Shown: positions 33,997 through 44,341, counted from the stretch's first letter. The stretch is 64,000 bases of DNA from JANQIO01 sp043585095 (GCA_043585095.1 CP121321.1:992001-1056000); one strand, 5' to 3'. A program made the numbers and translations. The notes: generated by a model not told the origin, from the letters alone.

Positions 33997-35787
33997 TTAA
34001 AGCTTATCAGCGATCACGGCCAGGAAAGCGTTGCCGTACTTCTCAAGCTTGCGCTCGCCCACACCGCTAATTTGCGCAAACTGACCGAGATCCGCGGGCT
34101 GTACCACGCACATTTCCTGCAAGGTACTGTCGTGGAAGATGACGTAGGGCGGTACGCCTTGTTCTTCGGCAAGCTTACGGCGGCATTCTCGCAGAGCTTC
34201 CCATAGACCCACGTCAATATCATCAGGTAGCGGTGTTTTGGTTTGCTTACGCGCCGCAGACTGCTTGAGCTCCTTACGTAAGTCGATGCGTTCTTCGTCT
34301 TTTAGCAGCGGTCGGCATTTCTCCTCCAGCCTCAGCGAGCCAAAGCCATCCACGTCAACGCTAAAATAGCCTCTGGCCACCAGCTGGCGAAATACCGAGC
34401 GCCACTGATTGCCGTCAAGATCCTTGCCGACACCATAGGTTGGCAGTAGGTGATGGTCCCATTGAAAGATACGGTCGTTTTCTGCTCCACGCAGTACGTC
34501 GATGAGATGGTTGACGCCAAAGCGCTGTCCGGTGCGATAGGCAGCGCTCAGCGCTTTGCGAGCCGCATCGGTGCCATCCCAGGTGTCCACCGGGTTCAGG
34601 CAGGTGTCGCAGTTGCCGCAGGGTTGTTCAAGGCGCTCGTCAAAGTAGTTGAGCAGTGCCTGCCGGCGACAGCTGGTGATTTCGCATAGACCTAACATGG
34701 CGTTGAGGCGATGTTGCTCGGCGCGCTTGTGTTCCTCGCTGCCTTCGGACCCTGCCATCATTTGCCGGAGCTTGATGACATCCTGCAAGCCGTAGACCAT
34801 CCACGCATTGGCAGGCTGGCCATCGCGTCCGGCACGCCCGGTTTCCTGATAGTAACTCTCCACAGTCTTGGGCAGATCCAAATGCGCGACGAAGCGCACG
34901 TCAGGTTTGTCGATACCCATGCCGAAGGCAATGGTTGCAACGATTATTACGCCGTCTTCTTTCAGGAAGCGCGACTGGTGCTCAGCGCGGGTTTGGCTGT
35001 CCAGTCCCGCGTGATAGGGCAGCGCCTTAAAGCCCTCTTGTTGTAGCCACCCGGCAGTTTGCTCTGTCTTATTGCGCGACAGGCAATAAACGATGCCCGC
35101 GTCCTGGAGGTGTTCGGCTTGCAGGAACTTGAGCAACTGTGCTTTTGGGTTGTGGCGAGGAGCAATTCGGTAGCAGATATTGGGGCGATCAAAGCCCGCA
35201 ACAAATTGCCTGCCGTCCTCCAATGCCAGCCGTGCGACGATCTCGTTGCGTGTTCTCGCGTCTGCTGTGGCTGTAAGCGCCACGCGCGGTACCTCGGGGA
35301 ATTGTTCATGGAGCAGGCTCAAGCGCAGGTAGTCGGCGCGAAAATCATGACCCCACTGGCTCACACAATGGGCCTCATCAATAGCAAACAAGGCAATCTG
35401 GCTCTGTTGCAGCAGTTCCAGCATCCGCTGCTGACTGAGTCGCTCAGGCGCTATGTAAAGCAGATCAAGCTCGTCGCTTAACAGCTGATTCTCGATGTCG
35501 CTAGCAGTCTCCGGCGGCAGCGTGGAGTTGAGAAAACTGGCGCGTATCCCTAATTGGCGCAGGGCGTCTACCTGGTCCTGCATCAGCGCGATCAAGGGTG
35601 ATATAACCACCCCGCATCCAGGTCTGACCAATGCAGGTATTTGATAACAAAGAGATTTTCCGCCCCCGGTGGGCATAAGCACCAGCGCGTCATTGCCTGC
35701 TACGAGAGTATCAATGATGTCACTCTGAGGAGGACGAAAGCTGTCGTAGCCGAAAGTGTCCTGCAGAATGCGTTCAGGACTCAACAT
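33997..35787 (-). CDS. recQ: ATP-dependent DNA helicase RecQ
   Basis: A 596-residue RecQ helicase (E. coli: 609). Helicase motifs are clear: MPTGGGKSLCYQIPAL (motif I), FAIDEAHCVSQWGHDFRADY (motif II/aromatic-rich loop), GFDRPNICYR, and YYQETGRAGRDG (motif VI). The zinc-binding Cys cluster follows (ITSCRRQALLNYFDE, CGNCDTC), then a winged-helix RQC domain and a C-terminal HRDC domain (LGQFAQISGVGERKLEKYG). It unwinds DNA 3'-5' in recombination and repair. ATG 35787. It is a stand-alone gene. Confidence 0.97.
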   Translation of the reverse strand: MLSPERILQDTFGYDSFRPPQSDIIDTLVAGNDALVLMPTGGGKSLCYQIPALVRPGCGVVISPLIALMQDQVDALRQLGIRASFLNSTLPPETASDIENQLLSDELDLLYIAPERLSQQRMLELLQQSQIALFAIDEAHCVSQWGHDFRADYLRLSLLHEQFPEVPRVALTATADARTRNEIVARLALEDGRQFVAGFDRPNICYRIAPRHNPKAQLLKFLQAEHLQDAGIVYCLSRNKTEQTAGWLQQEGFKALPYHAGLDSQTRAEHQSRFLKEDGVIIVATIAFGMGIDKPDVRFVAHLDLPKTVESYYQETGRAGRDGQPANAWMVYGLQDVIKLRQMMAGSEGSEEHKRAEQHRLNAMLGLCEITSCRRQALLNYFDERLEQPCGNCDTCLNPVDTWDGTDAARKALSAAYRTGQRFGVNHLIDVLRGAENDRIFQWDHHLLPTYGVGKDLDGNQWRSVFRQLVARGYFSVDVDGFGSLRLEEKCRPLLKDEERIDLRKELKQSAARKQTKTPLPDDIDVGLWEALRECRRKLAEEQGVPPYVIFHDSTLQEMCVVQPADLGQFAQISGVGERKLEKYGNAFLAVIADKL

Positions 35788-35964
35788 GCGTCTGCCGTGC
35801 TGAGTGCGCAGGAGGGATACGCCATCATAATTTCGGCTGTTGCCCTGATGCTGTGCGTAAAATGCCGGCCACCTCCGGCAAGGCCAAGGACAGCGGTGTT
35901 AACGAGATTGCCATGCGGTGGCTTGCTTGTCGTTGTTGGACTGTGGTCAAACGTGACTGGAGGT

Positions 35965-37950
35965 CTACTGCTGCTTCTTTTTGCGAGCAGCCACGGCCGG
36001 GCGCTTCTTGGCGCGCGGTTTTCCGGGCTTCGCTGCGTTCTTTCCCGGCGCTCCAGACTTGTCATTGCCAAGTCGGGGCTTGCCGCGAGCTTTCGATGCC
36101 TTTTTTGGCTTTGTACCGCCGTCATCTTCCGCCTTTGATTCATGCGCACTTGCCGCGGGGGCTTTGCTTTTCTTTTCGCCGGAGCGAGCTTCGCGCTCTT
36201 TAGCCCGGCGGCTATCGGCCTTGGCGATTTGCAGTCGCTGCCCGGCAACCCAGACTCCCTGTAGATGCGTCAATACTTCCTTTGGCATCCCCTCAGGCAT
36301 ATCCACGGTGGCGTGGTCGTCGTAAATTTCAATGCGGCCTATGTACTCAGAATCAATCTCGGCTTCATTAGCTATCGCACCGACAATATTGCCGGGTTTT
36401 ACACCGTGATCGTAGCCAACTTCAATACGATAGCGATCCATTCCTTTATCGGGCCGGGGTACATCGCGGCTGTCCTTGCCGGGTCGGCGTGGCGCCGCAT
36501 CGTCTCGTCGTGCGCGAGCGGGTCGTTCGTTCGCACCCTTGTCGCGTCGTTTATCACGCTCTTCTGCACGACGCTCCGGTGATTTACGTAGCTTTTCCTT
36601 CGCAAATAATGGCTGTTTTTCCTGGGCCATTGCTACCAATGCTGCAGCAACTTCAATAACAGGCACGCCGTATTCGTGTTGGTACTGCTCTACCAGAGCC
36701 CTGAACTTGTCGATATCGTCGGTGCTGGCAAGGGTTTCGGATATCTTGGCTTTGAAGCGTTTAACACGCGTGTCGGTGACATCCTCGGCACTGGGTAGCT
36801 CCATTTTGTCGATGGGCTTGCCGGTAGACTTTTCAATAGCGCTCAGCAAGCGACGCTCACGATTGGAGGCGAACAGAATAGCGTCGCCCGTGCGTCCTGC
36901 ACGACCAGTTCGGCCAATGCGATGCACGTAGGCCTCGACGTCATAGGGGATGTCATAGTTTACGACGTGGGAGATGCGTTCTACGTCGAGACCACGCGCG
37001 GCCACATCGGTGGCGACAAGAATATCCAAACGTCCCTTCTTGAGGCTCTCTACGGTCTTTTCACGCTGGGCCTGCGGAATATCCCCGTTCAAAGGCGCCG
37101 CGGTATACCCGCGTGCATTGAGCTTCTCGGCCAATTCGGCAGTGGCGATGCGGGTGCGCACGAAAACAATCATGCCGTCGAATTCTTCCACTTCCAGAAT
37201 CCGGGTAAGCGCGTCCAGCTTATGCAGGCCCGACACCATCCAAACTCGCTGACGGATCGTGTCAGCGGTTTTCTGCTTAACCTTGATTATCACTTCCGCG
37301 GGATCTTTTAAATAACGGCGAGTAATGCGCTTGATAGCCTCTGGCATGGTGGCGGAGAACAACGCCAGCTGTCGCGCGTCCGGGGTCTGCTCCAGAATCC
37401 ATTCGACGTCGTCGATAAACCCCATGCGCAGCATTTCGTCGGCCTCATCCAGCACCAGGCACTGCAGCGCATCCAGTTTGAGAGAGCCCTTGTTCATGTG
37501 GTCCATGATGCGACCCGGCGTGCCAACAATGACCTGTGGGCCGCGTTGCAAACCGCGCAGCTGGGTGCGGTAGTCCTGGCCGCCGTAGATCGGTAGTACA
37601 TGGAAGCCTTGCAAGTGTTTGGCATAGCGCTGAAAGGCTTCGGCCACCTGTATGGCCAGCTCGCGTGTGGGGGCCAGCACCAAAAGCTGTGGCGCATGGA
37701 CCGTCAAGTCCAGTCTCGCTAGCAACGGCAAAGCAAATGCGGCGGTTTTACCGGTGCCGGTTTGCGCCTGGCCGAGTAAGTCTCGCCCGGTAAGCAGCTC
37801 GGGAATCGTCATCGCCTGAATTGCCGAGGGCGTCTCGTAGCCGACGTCGGTCAGTGCGCGCATCAAAGGTTCGGGCAACCCGAGCTGATCGAAGCGGATA
37901 GGAGAACTGGTTTCAGCCGCAGCGTCAGCGGCGGGGGCGTTGTCGGACAT
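35965..37950 (-). CDS. deaD: DEAD-box RNA helicase CsdA/DeaD
   Basis: A 661-residue DEAD-box helicase with motifs AQTGTGKTAAFALP (I), APTRELAIQ (Ia), VLDEADEML (II), SATMPEA (III) and YVHRIGRTGRAGRTG (VI). A DbpA-like RNA-binding domain follows (DRYRIEVGYDHGVKPGNIVG ... VDMPEGMP), then a basic low-complexity tail rich in Lys, Arg, Ala and Gly. This is the CsdA/DeaD layout, an RNA helicase for ribosome assembly and cold adaptation. ATG 37950 (MSDNAPA) is chosen; the upstream extension is not conserved. The MAPEG gene starts on the other strand about 150 bp away. Confidence 0.96.
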   Translation of the reverse strand: MSDNAPAADAAAETSSPIRFDQLGLPEPLMRALTDVGYETPSAIQAMTIPELLTGRDLLGQAQTGTGKTAAFALPLLARLDLTVHAPQLLVLAPTRELAIQVAEAFQRYAKHLQGFHVLPIYGGQDYRTQLRGLQRGPQVIVGTPGRIMDHMNKGSLKLDALQCLVLDEADEMLRMGFIDDVEWILEQTPDARQLALFSATMPEAIKRITRRYLKDPAEVIIKVKQKTADTIRQRVWMVSGLHKLDALTRILEVEEFDGMIVFVRTRIATAELAEKLNARGYTAAPLNGDIPQAQREKTVESLKKGRLDILVATDVAARGLDVERISHVVNYDIPYDVEAYVHRIGRTGRAGRTGDAILFASNRERRLLSAIEKSTGKPIDKMELPSAEDVTDTRVKRFKAKISETLASTDDIDKFRALVEQYQHEYGVPVIEVAAALVAMAQEKQPLFAKEKLRKSPERRAEERDKRRDKGANERPARARRDDAAPRRPGKDSRDVPRPDKGMDRYRIEVGYDHGVKPGNIVGAIANEAEIDSEYIGRIEIYDDHATVDMPEGMPKEVLTHLQGVWVAGQRLQIAKADSRRAKEREARSGEKKSKAPAASAHESKAEDDGGTKPKKASKARGKPRLGNDKSGAPGKNAAKPGKPRAKKRPAVAARKKKQQ

Positions 37951-38098
37951 GAGCGTAAAGCCTGAGAGTATGGCACGCATCATACCGCAAACCCCCTTAT
38001 GGCGTGGGGTCTTGGCCACCTTAAGGCTGGTAATACTGCGGTTTGCTGCCTATTGTGATGAGTCTGAGCAATACCAAGCAGCAATGGAGTCGAAATTA

Positions 38099-38521
38099 AT
38101 GAATTTTGTCAGTGATTACACCAGCACGTTCACCGGGCTCATCGTGATATTAGCTACTGTGCTCATTCAGCAGCTCGTTGCCAGCGGTAAAAAGGCCAAG
38201 GCCCCGGGCGCTATACCCGGCAAAATGGACGATGACCTCGACCATAGCTCTGTAGTGTTTCGCACCCAGCGCACCTGGATGAACTCGTTGGAAAACCTGC
38301 CGGTCATGCTGGGAACGATTTTAGTAGCGGTCGTGGTGGGCGCTAACGCCAGCTGGACAGGCTTGTTGGTGTGGATATTCGCCGTGGCGCGCATAGTCCA
38401 TATGGTGCTGTACTACGCGATCGCCACTAATGTGAACCCCAGCCCGCGAAGCTGGTTTTTCCTGGTTGGCCTGCTGGCTAACCTGGTTTTGCTTGGATTT
38501 TGCGTAGTCGCCGTGCTCTGA
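38099..38521 (+). CDS. MAPEG-family membrane protein
   Basis: A 140-residue four-helix membrane protein. FRTQRTWMNSLENLPVMLG forms the MAPEG core signature (polar loop plus helix 2), followed by ARIVHMVLYYAIA and two more hydrophobic stretches. ATG 38099 has GGAG (38086-38089) at a suitable distance; ATG 38084 is the alternative. It is the second MAPEG protein in the window, but the two are not close copies. Possible glutathione-dependent membrane enzyme; unproven. Confidence 0.88.
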   Translation: MNFVSDYTSTFTGLIVILATVLIQQLVASGKKAKAPGAIPGKMDDDLDHSSVVFRTQRTWMNSLENLPVMLGTILVAVVVGANASWTGLLVWIFAVARIVHMVLYYAIATNVNPSPRSWFFLVGLLANLVLLGFCVVAVL

Positions 38522-38549
38522 TACCTGCCTGCCGTCACCGCATTCAGCG

Positions 38550-40886
38550 TTAACGGTTCTGGTAACGATTTAGGTCGAAGAGCCCCGCCTCAACCGGTTG
38601 TGTCTCCCGGTAGTGTTCAACAAGGCTATCGCTGACGCGCCAGAAAGCAGGATCGGTGCGTCGCACGCCCCAACGCTCTGCCAGACGCGTGTAATCTGCT
38701 TCGTCGGCGAGCTCGGTTATAGCAGTGACGAATTTGCCCAGCTCTTGTTCGTGCACTTGGAAAAACATGTTCGGATAGCTACCGATGAAGCCATTGCTAA
38801 CGGTCAGCGTGTCTTCATTGGGCAATAGACGATCTTCTTCGTTAAAAAGTTGGGCGATATTGGAGTGCGCGATATTGTGCACAAGGCTATAGGCGTCACG
38901 CTCACCGTTGCTGCGTAACACTTGCAGGAAAGACACTTCTGGCAAAAAGCTGAATTGTTTGCCCACGTAAGACATCAGCCTGCCCAGTTCAGGCTCATCA
39001 ACGGACCAGCGCGGATTCCGGGTGGCTGGCACTCGCGCTTTGATCATTTTTATCAACTCAGTCTTCGGCGAGTCGGTCTGGAAATCAATGTCAGGGCTGC
39101 GCTCAAAACGCGCGTTTTGTTCCGGTAATACGTATTCGCGCACATGGTCTTGTGCGCCGCGGTACCAGTGATTACGCAATGCCTTGCGGTCCTCGGCAGG
39201 CAGGAACAGCAGGAAGTTCTGTTCGCCCTCCATGCGCAGGAAGTCCATGTACAGCCGGCTTTCCAGCTGGTGGCCAACCGTCCCGTAGACGTCGAATCCG
39301 GCAACCAGCAGATAGTGGATGCGCTCCAGTAGCGAGTAGTCAATGATCCAGACGGTTTTGGGTTCCTGCCCGATGAAGCCCTGCGAAACGGTGGCGGCAT
39401 CGAAATGTCGAAATATTGTTAATGCGGCGTTCGGGTTCTGCTCGGCGCCGCCGTCCCAGAGCAGATCGACATTAATGTCCAGCTCACCGCGATCTATCAA
39501 TTTAGAGCGAGCCTTTGCCTCAGCCTCCAAATAGCGCTTCTGATCCTTGGCATAGCGTCGCCATTGCAGCAGCGTCACGACAAGGCTGCCCTTGGGCTGA
39601 GGCAGTCGCATGGTCTTCGCTTCTCGTGCTAGAAACGCCGCGCTTTGCTCGGGATCAACAGGGTTTGGTTTCACAAACGCCACCCAGAAATGGTCGTCAA
39701 TTACATTTAGTGCCACCTGGCCGCGGCACACGGGCCCCTTGATATAGGCCATGATGGTGAAATGTGCTTCTTCGAGCATAAAGCGATAGCGCGCTTCTAC
39801 AGGTAGCTGCTCAAAGGCGATAAACGGGTTGGTATCATGTTTGCCTTCAAAGCCGGGCAGGCTGGCAACCGTGTATTCGGGTTCCAGAAATAGCGCCGCC
39901 CAGCGATCGAGTCGCTGTTCATTGAGCGCATAGGGCATGTGTCGTTTGGCCAGGCGGGCGGTGTAGCGCTGCTGTAAGCGGTAGAAGATCTTGCTCACAC
40001 CGGGATCATCGTAGGGTCGGCGCGTTGCGATCAAGTCGATCGGCTGACCGGGCGGTGTGCGAGACCTAACCAACTTGTACCAGCCTGATTCGGGCAGGCC
40101 ACTAAAGTACAGGTCGCCGATAAACAGGTGCTCGTAGATATAGCGACTCATCAGCTGTGACTTGTTGTCTTTACCGTTCAAAAACGCTTCCCAAGTATCG
40201 ACCTGACGCTGCTCTGCTGCCGAACGCTGGGTAACGGGCGCACCGGGCGCGCCGGCTGCGAGCCAGTCGGTCAGCGCGGCGTGCTCTTCCTCTGAAACGG
40301 CGGGAAACCCAAAGGGCATGCCCTGGTAGGGCCGATTTTTCGCGTAAATGCTGAACTGATTAGGTGACGGGCAAGATTGATCGCGGTTCAGGGCAAAATC
40401 AAAGTTATCGCCTAGCGGCCCCTTGGTGGGTAGGGGATAGTCCTGTTTGAGTTGCAACATTTTGTGGAACAGGCTTTGGTCCATTGCCTCGCGATCTATG
40501 ACCGGGAAGAACCCCTTCTCGCGCCAGCCTTCGATATCATGGGCATCCTCGTAAAGCCGGGTCAGATTAGCGCTGATAAGCCGAGTACCGTCATAGACTT
40601 TTTTCTTACTGCCACCACGCTCAAACCCTAACCAGTCATCCAGTTTGAGTTGGCAGGGTGCGTCGTAGCAGCCGTGACAGGCCATGCAGCGCCTCTCGAC
40701 GATGGGCTTGATCGATGCCGGGTAATCCAATCGAACCGCTGTTGCGTCACCGTCCCCCGGAGCAGCTGCCGCTAGAGACATCGGTAGCAAAACGACTAGA
40801 AGTACACGGCTTGTCATTTTCGTCAGCGCAGCCAGACAGGCCTTAAGGGATTGCTTTACGCACTGGAGCCTGTTCGCTGGATTCAT
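38550..40886 (-). CDS. cti: Periplasmic fatty-acid cis/trans isomerase
   Basis: A 778-residue protein with an N-terminal export signal (VLLVVLLPMSLAAAAP) and the cytochrome-c-type haem motif CMACH (Cys67-His71) in RRCMACHGCYDAPCQLKLD, the hallmark of Cti. Cti converts cis-unsaturated membrane fatty acids to trans in place, a rapid response to solvents, heat or toxic lipids. Full length compared with known Cti (~760-780 residues). It overlaps by 4 bp the GST-like gene upstream, so the two are translationally coupled. No regulator is adjacent. Confidence 0.95.
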   Translation of the reverse strand: MNPANRLQCVKQSLKACLAALTKMTSRVLLVVLLPMSLAAAAPGDGDATAVRLDYPASIKPIVERRCMACHGCYDAPCQLKLDDWLGFERGGSKKKVYDGTRLISANLTRLYEDAHDIEGWREKGFFPVIDREAMDQSLFHKMLQLKQDYPLPTKGPLGDNFDFALNRDQSCPSPNQFSIYAKNRPYQGMPFGFPAVSEEEHAALTDWLAAGAPGAPVTQRSAAEQRQVDTWEAFLNGKDNKSQLMSRYIYEHLFIGDLYFSGLPESGWYKLVRSRTPPGQPIDLIATRRPYDDPGVSKIFYRLQQRYTARLAKRHMPYALNEQRLDRWAALFLEPEYTVASLPGFEGKHDTNPFIAFEQLPVEARYRFMLEEAHFTIMAYIKGPVCRGQVALNVIDDHFWVAFVKPNPVDPEQSAAFLAREAKTMRLPQPKGSLVVTLLQWRRYAKDQKRYLEAEAKARSKLIDRGELDINVDLLWDGGAEQNPNAALTIFRHFDAATVSQGFIGQEPKTVWIIDYSLLERIHYLLVAGFDVYGTVGHQLESRLYMDFLRMEGEQNFLLFLPAEDRKALRNHWYRGAQDHVREYVLPEQNARFERSPDIDFQTDSPKTELIKMIKARVPATRNPRWSVDEPELGRLMSYVGKQFSFLPEVSFLQVLRSNGERDAYSLVHNIAHSNIAQLFNEEDRLLPNEDTLTVSNGFIGSYPNMFFQVHEQELGKFVTAITELADEADYTRLAERWGVRRTDPAFWRVSDSLVEHYRETQPVEAGLFDLNRYQNR

Positions 40887-41677
40887 CCGATGCTCGCTTT
40901 TAATGGTGCGCCGCTGGCATCTTTTCCGTATGCCGCCAACAAGTACTCAAGAATGCTGTCGGATTCAAACAGGCCACGTTCAATGTTGGGGTCATAGAGG
41001 TAAGGAATGCTTTGCTTGCCCTCTGTTTTCAATAGAGCGATACGATTAGGTAGCGCACTTTCAGGCTCTATGCCCAGGGACGCGCGCAACTTCGGCGGTA
41101 GCCACTCACCGATTTCGCTGCGGCCGCAGCTGCGCAATATGAAGGGTATTTCCATTTGGCACAGCAGCTCGCGCACCGGGCGCGCAAACGGGCTGGCCTC
41201 AAAGCTATAGAGTTCTAGCATTTGCGCGGGCTGCTTGGAGGGTTGTGAGTAGGTGCCCCTCAACAAGCGCGTGGCGCTGGCAAACCCGGAGGAAATTTTC
41301 TGCAGCGGTACCATGCGCCATTTAAGGGGCAGCGACCTGGTGCTGTAGTTGTCATACAGATAGCGAAGGATCTCCACGGATTCGTATAGTTTTGCTCCCG
41401 TGTTGAGGTCTACAAGGAAGGGATACTGTTCCTTACCGCCCAGCTCGCGCACTTCGCCGCGAAAGCGCTGGCCGCCTTTGGGGCAGGGGTAGATCTCGGC
41501 ATCCAGGTCTAGCTCCGTCAAGACTTCTCTGACGAGACGGCAGTGGGGACAGTTCTCGAACTCGTATAGCTTCAGCATCCGGGCTGGCTTTGCGCTGTCT
41601 GTGCGCGACCGAATGCCCTGCCAGCCGCGCAGACTTGAGGCCAGCGTTGAACTGAGAAGATCGACGGTGCTAGTCAT
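40883..41677 (-). CDS. Double glutaredoxin/GST-N domain protein
   Basis: A 264-residue protein made of two thioredoxin-like GST-N domains. The first has an intact CxxC (LKLYEFENCPHCRLVREVL, residues ~35-53) and GGKEQYPFLVDLNTG. The second (LELYSFEASPFARPVRELL) has Ser and Ala in place of the two Cys. The conserved N-terminal extension (STVDLLSSTLASSLRGWQGI) supports ATG 41677. It precedes and overlaps cti by 4 bp. The pairing suggests a thiol- or glutathione-linked step in membrane stress, but no direct chemistry with Cti is known to me. Confidence 0.88.
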   Translation of the reverse strand: MTSTVDLLSSTLASSLRGWQGIRSRTDSAKPARMLKLYEFENCPHCRLVREVLTELDLDAEIYPCPKGGQRFRGEVRELGGKEQYPFLVDLNTGAKLYESVEILRYLYDNYSTRSLPLKWRMVPLQKISSGFASATRLLRGTYSQPSKQPAQMLELYSFEASPFARPVRELLCQMEIPFILRSCGRSEIGEWLPPKLRASLGIEPESALPNRIALLKTEGKQSIPYLYDPNIERGLFESDSILEYLLAAYGKDASGAPLKASIG

Positions 41678-41828
41678 AGAGGCGTCCTAGTTTGCCAGAT
41701 GTGGCCGAGAAATCGTCTCGAGAGCGTATTCCGCCATTGTATCAGCCCTGCGCAAACGAGATGTGAAGTCGTGAGCACTGTGGCAGACTGGTGTGCTGCG
41801 GTTTAGATAAGAGCGAACGTTTTACCTC

Positions 41829-44321
41829 ATGCAAACCGATCTGCCCATAGCAGAGGTGTTACCTCGACTTACAGCGGTTTTCGAGGATCATCTCGATGCC
41901 ATTCTGGAAGCGCCGCCGGGCGCAGGGAAGACCACCATCGTGCCGCTGCATATGCTTACCGCTCCGTGGTTGGAGTATCGCAAGATTCTAGTGCTGGAAC
42001 CGCGCCGGCTGGCGGCACGCACAGCCGCTCAACGCATGGCACAGCTGCTCGGTGAACCCGTTGGTGAGACCGTTGGCTACCGCATTCGGCAGGGCACCAA
42101 GGTGTCACCCAATACGCACATCGAAGTGATCACCGAGGGTATTTTGACCCGCATGCTGCAGGATGATCCTGCGCTACCCGGGGTTGCCATGGTGATCTTC
42201 GATGAATTCCATGAACGTCATCTCGATTCTGATGTCGGCCTGGCGCTATTGCTACAGGCACGGGAGCTGTTCCGAGACCCTGATGATCCGCTGCGCATAT
42301 TGGTCATGTCCGCCACCCTGGACGGGGTGAAAGTGGATACTCTTTTAAAGGCGCCTGTGCTGCGTTCGGAAGGCCGGCAGCATCCGGTGACCATCCAATA
42401 CGGGGCGGCGCGCAAAGCCGGCGACTCCATAATCCAGCCCGTGGTCGCGGCAATTTTGGACGCCTTGTCGGATCACAAACGCGGCAGCGTGCTGGTTTTT
42501 TTACCGGGCGAGCGGGAGATACGAGACGTTGAGGCAGCTCTGCCGCCGATGCCAGGTGTCACCGTCAGGCCTTTGGCGGGGGCGCAGGCTCTGCATGAAC
42601 AGGAACGGGCCATTGAGCCCGCTGCCCTGGGTGATCGCAAAGTGGTGTTGTCCACCAACGTCGCAGAATCCTCTCTCACCATCGAAGGTATTGGAGTGGT
42701 AGTGGATTCAGGGTTTGAACGTGCGCCGCAATACGACCCGGTGACGGGTATGACACGACTGGCGACGCGTCGCATAAGCAGGGCGTCTGCCGATCAACGC
42801 ACCGGCCGCGCAGGGCGCCTCGGACCTGGTATCTGCTATCGACTGTGGAGTGAAGATCAGCATCGGCAGCTGCAGCAGCAAGCCCCGGCAGAGATTCAAC
42901 AGGCCGACCTCTGCCAGACCGCCCTGCAATTACTCGCCTGGGGAATAGACGATGTGCGCTCCCTGGCGTGGTTAGATCAGCCGCCGGCCGGTGCCTGGTC
43001 TCAGGCGCTGGATTTGTTAGCCGCATTTGGCGCTATTACGCAGGGGGCAGGCGGCGCATGGACTGTGACCCGCGAGGGCGAGCACATGGCCCGTTTGCCC
43101 ACTCACCCCCGACTTGCGCACATGCTGCTGAAAGGCTGTGCCTGGGGTAAAAAAGAGGAGGCCTGCGCACTGGCGGCCATACTGGGTGAACGCGATCCCT
43201 TTCAGGGTATGGGTGCCGATATCGAGAGCCGTCTGTCGATGGTGCTGGGCGAGCAGGAATGCCCTCATAGCCAACGGCATTGGCTTACCAGGGTGAAGCG
43301 CCAGTTGACCTATTTTCAGGTTATGTGCCGTGGCATTGCGCTCGGCCAGGTGCAGGGCCAATCCGTGACGATTGGTGCTCTGGTCGCAACGGCATACCCG
43401 GACCGTATCGCACGTCGACGCGACGCGACGACCTACCAGCTGGCCAACGGTCGCTCCGCATCGCTAGACGCGGCGGACGCTCTGGGTAACTGCGAATGGC
43501 TTGCGGTAGCCGAGGTAGGAGGGATGGCCGGATCGGCGCAGGATCGGGTGTGGCTTGCCTGTGAGCTCAATCAGGGGCTCTTTTCCAGCTTGCTGAGGAA
43601 TCACCTGCGCAACACTGAGCACGTCGCGTGGGATACCCGGCAAGATCGCTTTATCGCCGAAAAGCAGCGCCGACTGGGCGCAATAGTGCTATCTCGCGAG
43701 CCTATGAATACGCTCCCAGATCGGGCGAGGGAGCAGGCTCTGCTAGAGCTGATGTGGTCCAAGGGACTGTCTTTGCTGCCGTGGACGGAGGAATTACGGC
43801 AGTGGCAGGCACGTGTGAACCTCTTACATAGAGAAGTCGGTGATCCCTGGCCTAACGTGAGCGAAGAGAGCTTGATGCAGGGGCTGGAGAACTGGCTGCT
43901 GCCGTATTTGGGTTCGGTGACCAGGCTCTCCGATTTTAAGCGCTTGGACCTGCGCACCATTCTCAATGGCATGCTGCCATGGCCACTTCCCAAGGATCTT
44001 GAGGAATTGGCGCCAATGCGCATACAGGCCCCGTCAGGTAACCGGCATTCCATTGATTATTTGCAAGATCCACCGGTATTGGCGGTAAAGCTGCAGGAGA
44101 TGTTTGGCTGCGAAACCACGCCAGTTGTCGCCGGCGTACCGGTATTGATCCATTTATTGTCACCTGCGGGTAGGCCACTGCAGGTCACTCAGGATTTGGC
44201 GAGCTTCTGGCGCTCTGGCTATGTCGAGGTTCGCAAAGAAATGCAGGGGCGCTACCCCAAGCACCCCTGGCCGGAAGACCCGCTGGTTGCAGCGCCAACC
44301 GGCCGCACTAAAGGGCGCTAG
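41829..44321 (+). CDS. hrpB: ATP-dependent RNA helicase HrpB
   Basis: An 830-residue DEAH-family helicase. Walker A is EAPPGAGKTTIVPL (~27-40), motif II MVIFDEFHERHLDSDVGLAL, motif III MSATLDG, and motif VI region ASADQRTGRAGRLGPG. A long C-terminal part (ERDPFQG, DRIARRR, WPLPKDLEELAP) is specific to HrpB. It is full length against E. coli HrpB (~809). HrpB is a helicase whose in vivo role is still poorly defined. Convergent with the Spy-like gene. Confidence 0.96.
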   Translation: MQTDLPIAEVLPRLTAVFEDHLDAILEAPPGAGKTTIVPLHMLTAPWLEYRKILVLEPRRLAARTAAQRMAQLLGEPVGETVGYRIRQGTKVSPNTHIEVITEGILTRMLQDDPALPGVAMVIFDEFHERHLDSDVGLALLLQARELFRDPDDPLRILVMSATLDGVKVDTLLKAPVLRSEGRQHPVTIQYGAARKAGDSIIQPVVAAILDALSDHKRGSVLVFLPGEREIRDVEAALPPMPGVTVRPLAGAQALHEQERAIEPAALGDRKVVLSTNVAESSLTIEGIGVVVDSGFERAPQYDPVTGMTRLATRRISRASADQRTGRAGRLGPGICYRLWSEDQHRQLQQQAPAEIQQADLCQTALQLLAWGIDDVRSLAWLDQPPAGAWSQALDLLAAFGAITQGAGGAWTVTREGEHMARLPTHPRLAHMLLKGCAWGKKEEACALAAILGERDPFQGMGADIESRLSMVLGEQECPHSQRHWLTRVKRQLTYFQVMCRGIALGQVQGQSVTIGALVATAYPDRIARRRDATTYQLANGRSASLDAADALGNCEWLAVAEVGGMAGSAQDRVWLACELNQGLFSSLLRNHLRNTEHVAWDTRQDRFIAEKQRRLGAIVLSREPMNTLPDRAREQALLELMWSKGLSLLPWTEELRQWQARVNLLHREVGDPWPNVSEESLMQGLENWLLPYLGSVTRLSDFKRLDLRTILNGMLPWPLPKDLEELAPMRIQAPSGNRHSIDYLQDPPVLAVKLQEMFGCETTPVVAGVPVLIHLLSPAGRPLQVTQDLASFWRSGYVEVRKEMQGRYPKHPWPEDPLVAAPTGRTKGR

Positions 44322-44341
44322 GTCTCGAGTGGGACGCAGAG

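Noticed and set aside
35641..36203. Rightward frames around the RecQ/DeaD junction
   Set aside because: They overlap the 3' end of deaD and the start of recQ on the other strand and look like low-complexity shadows.
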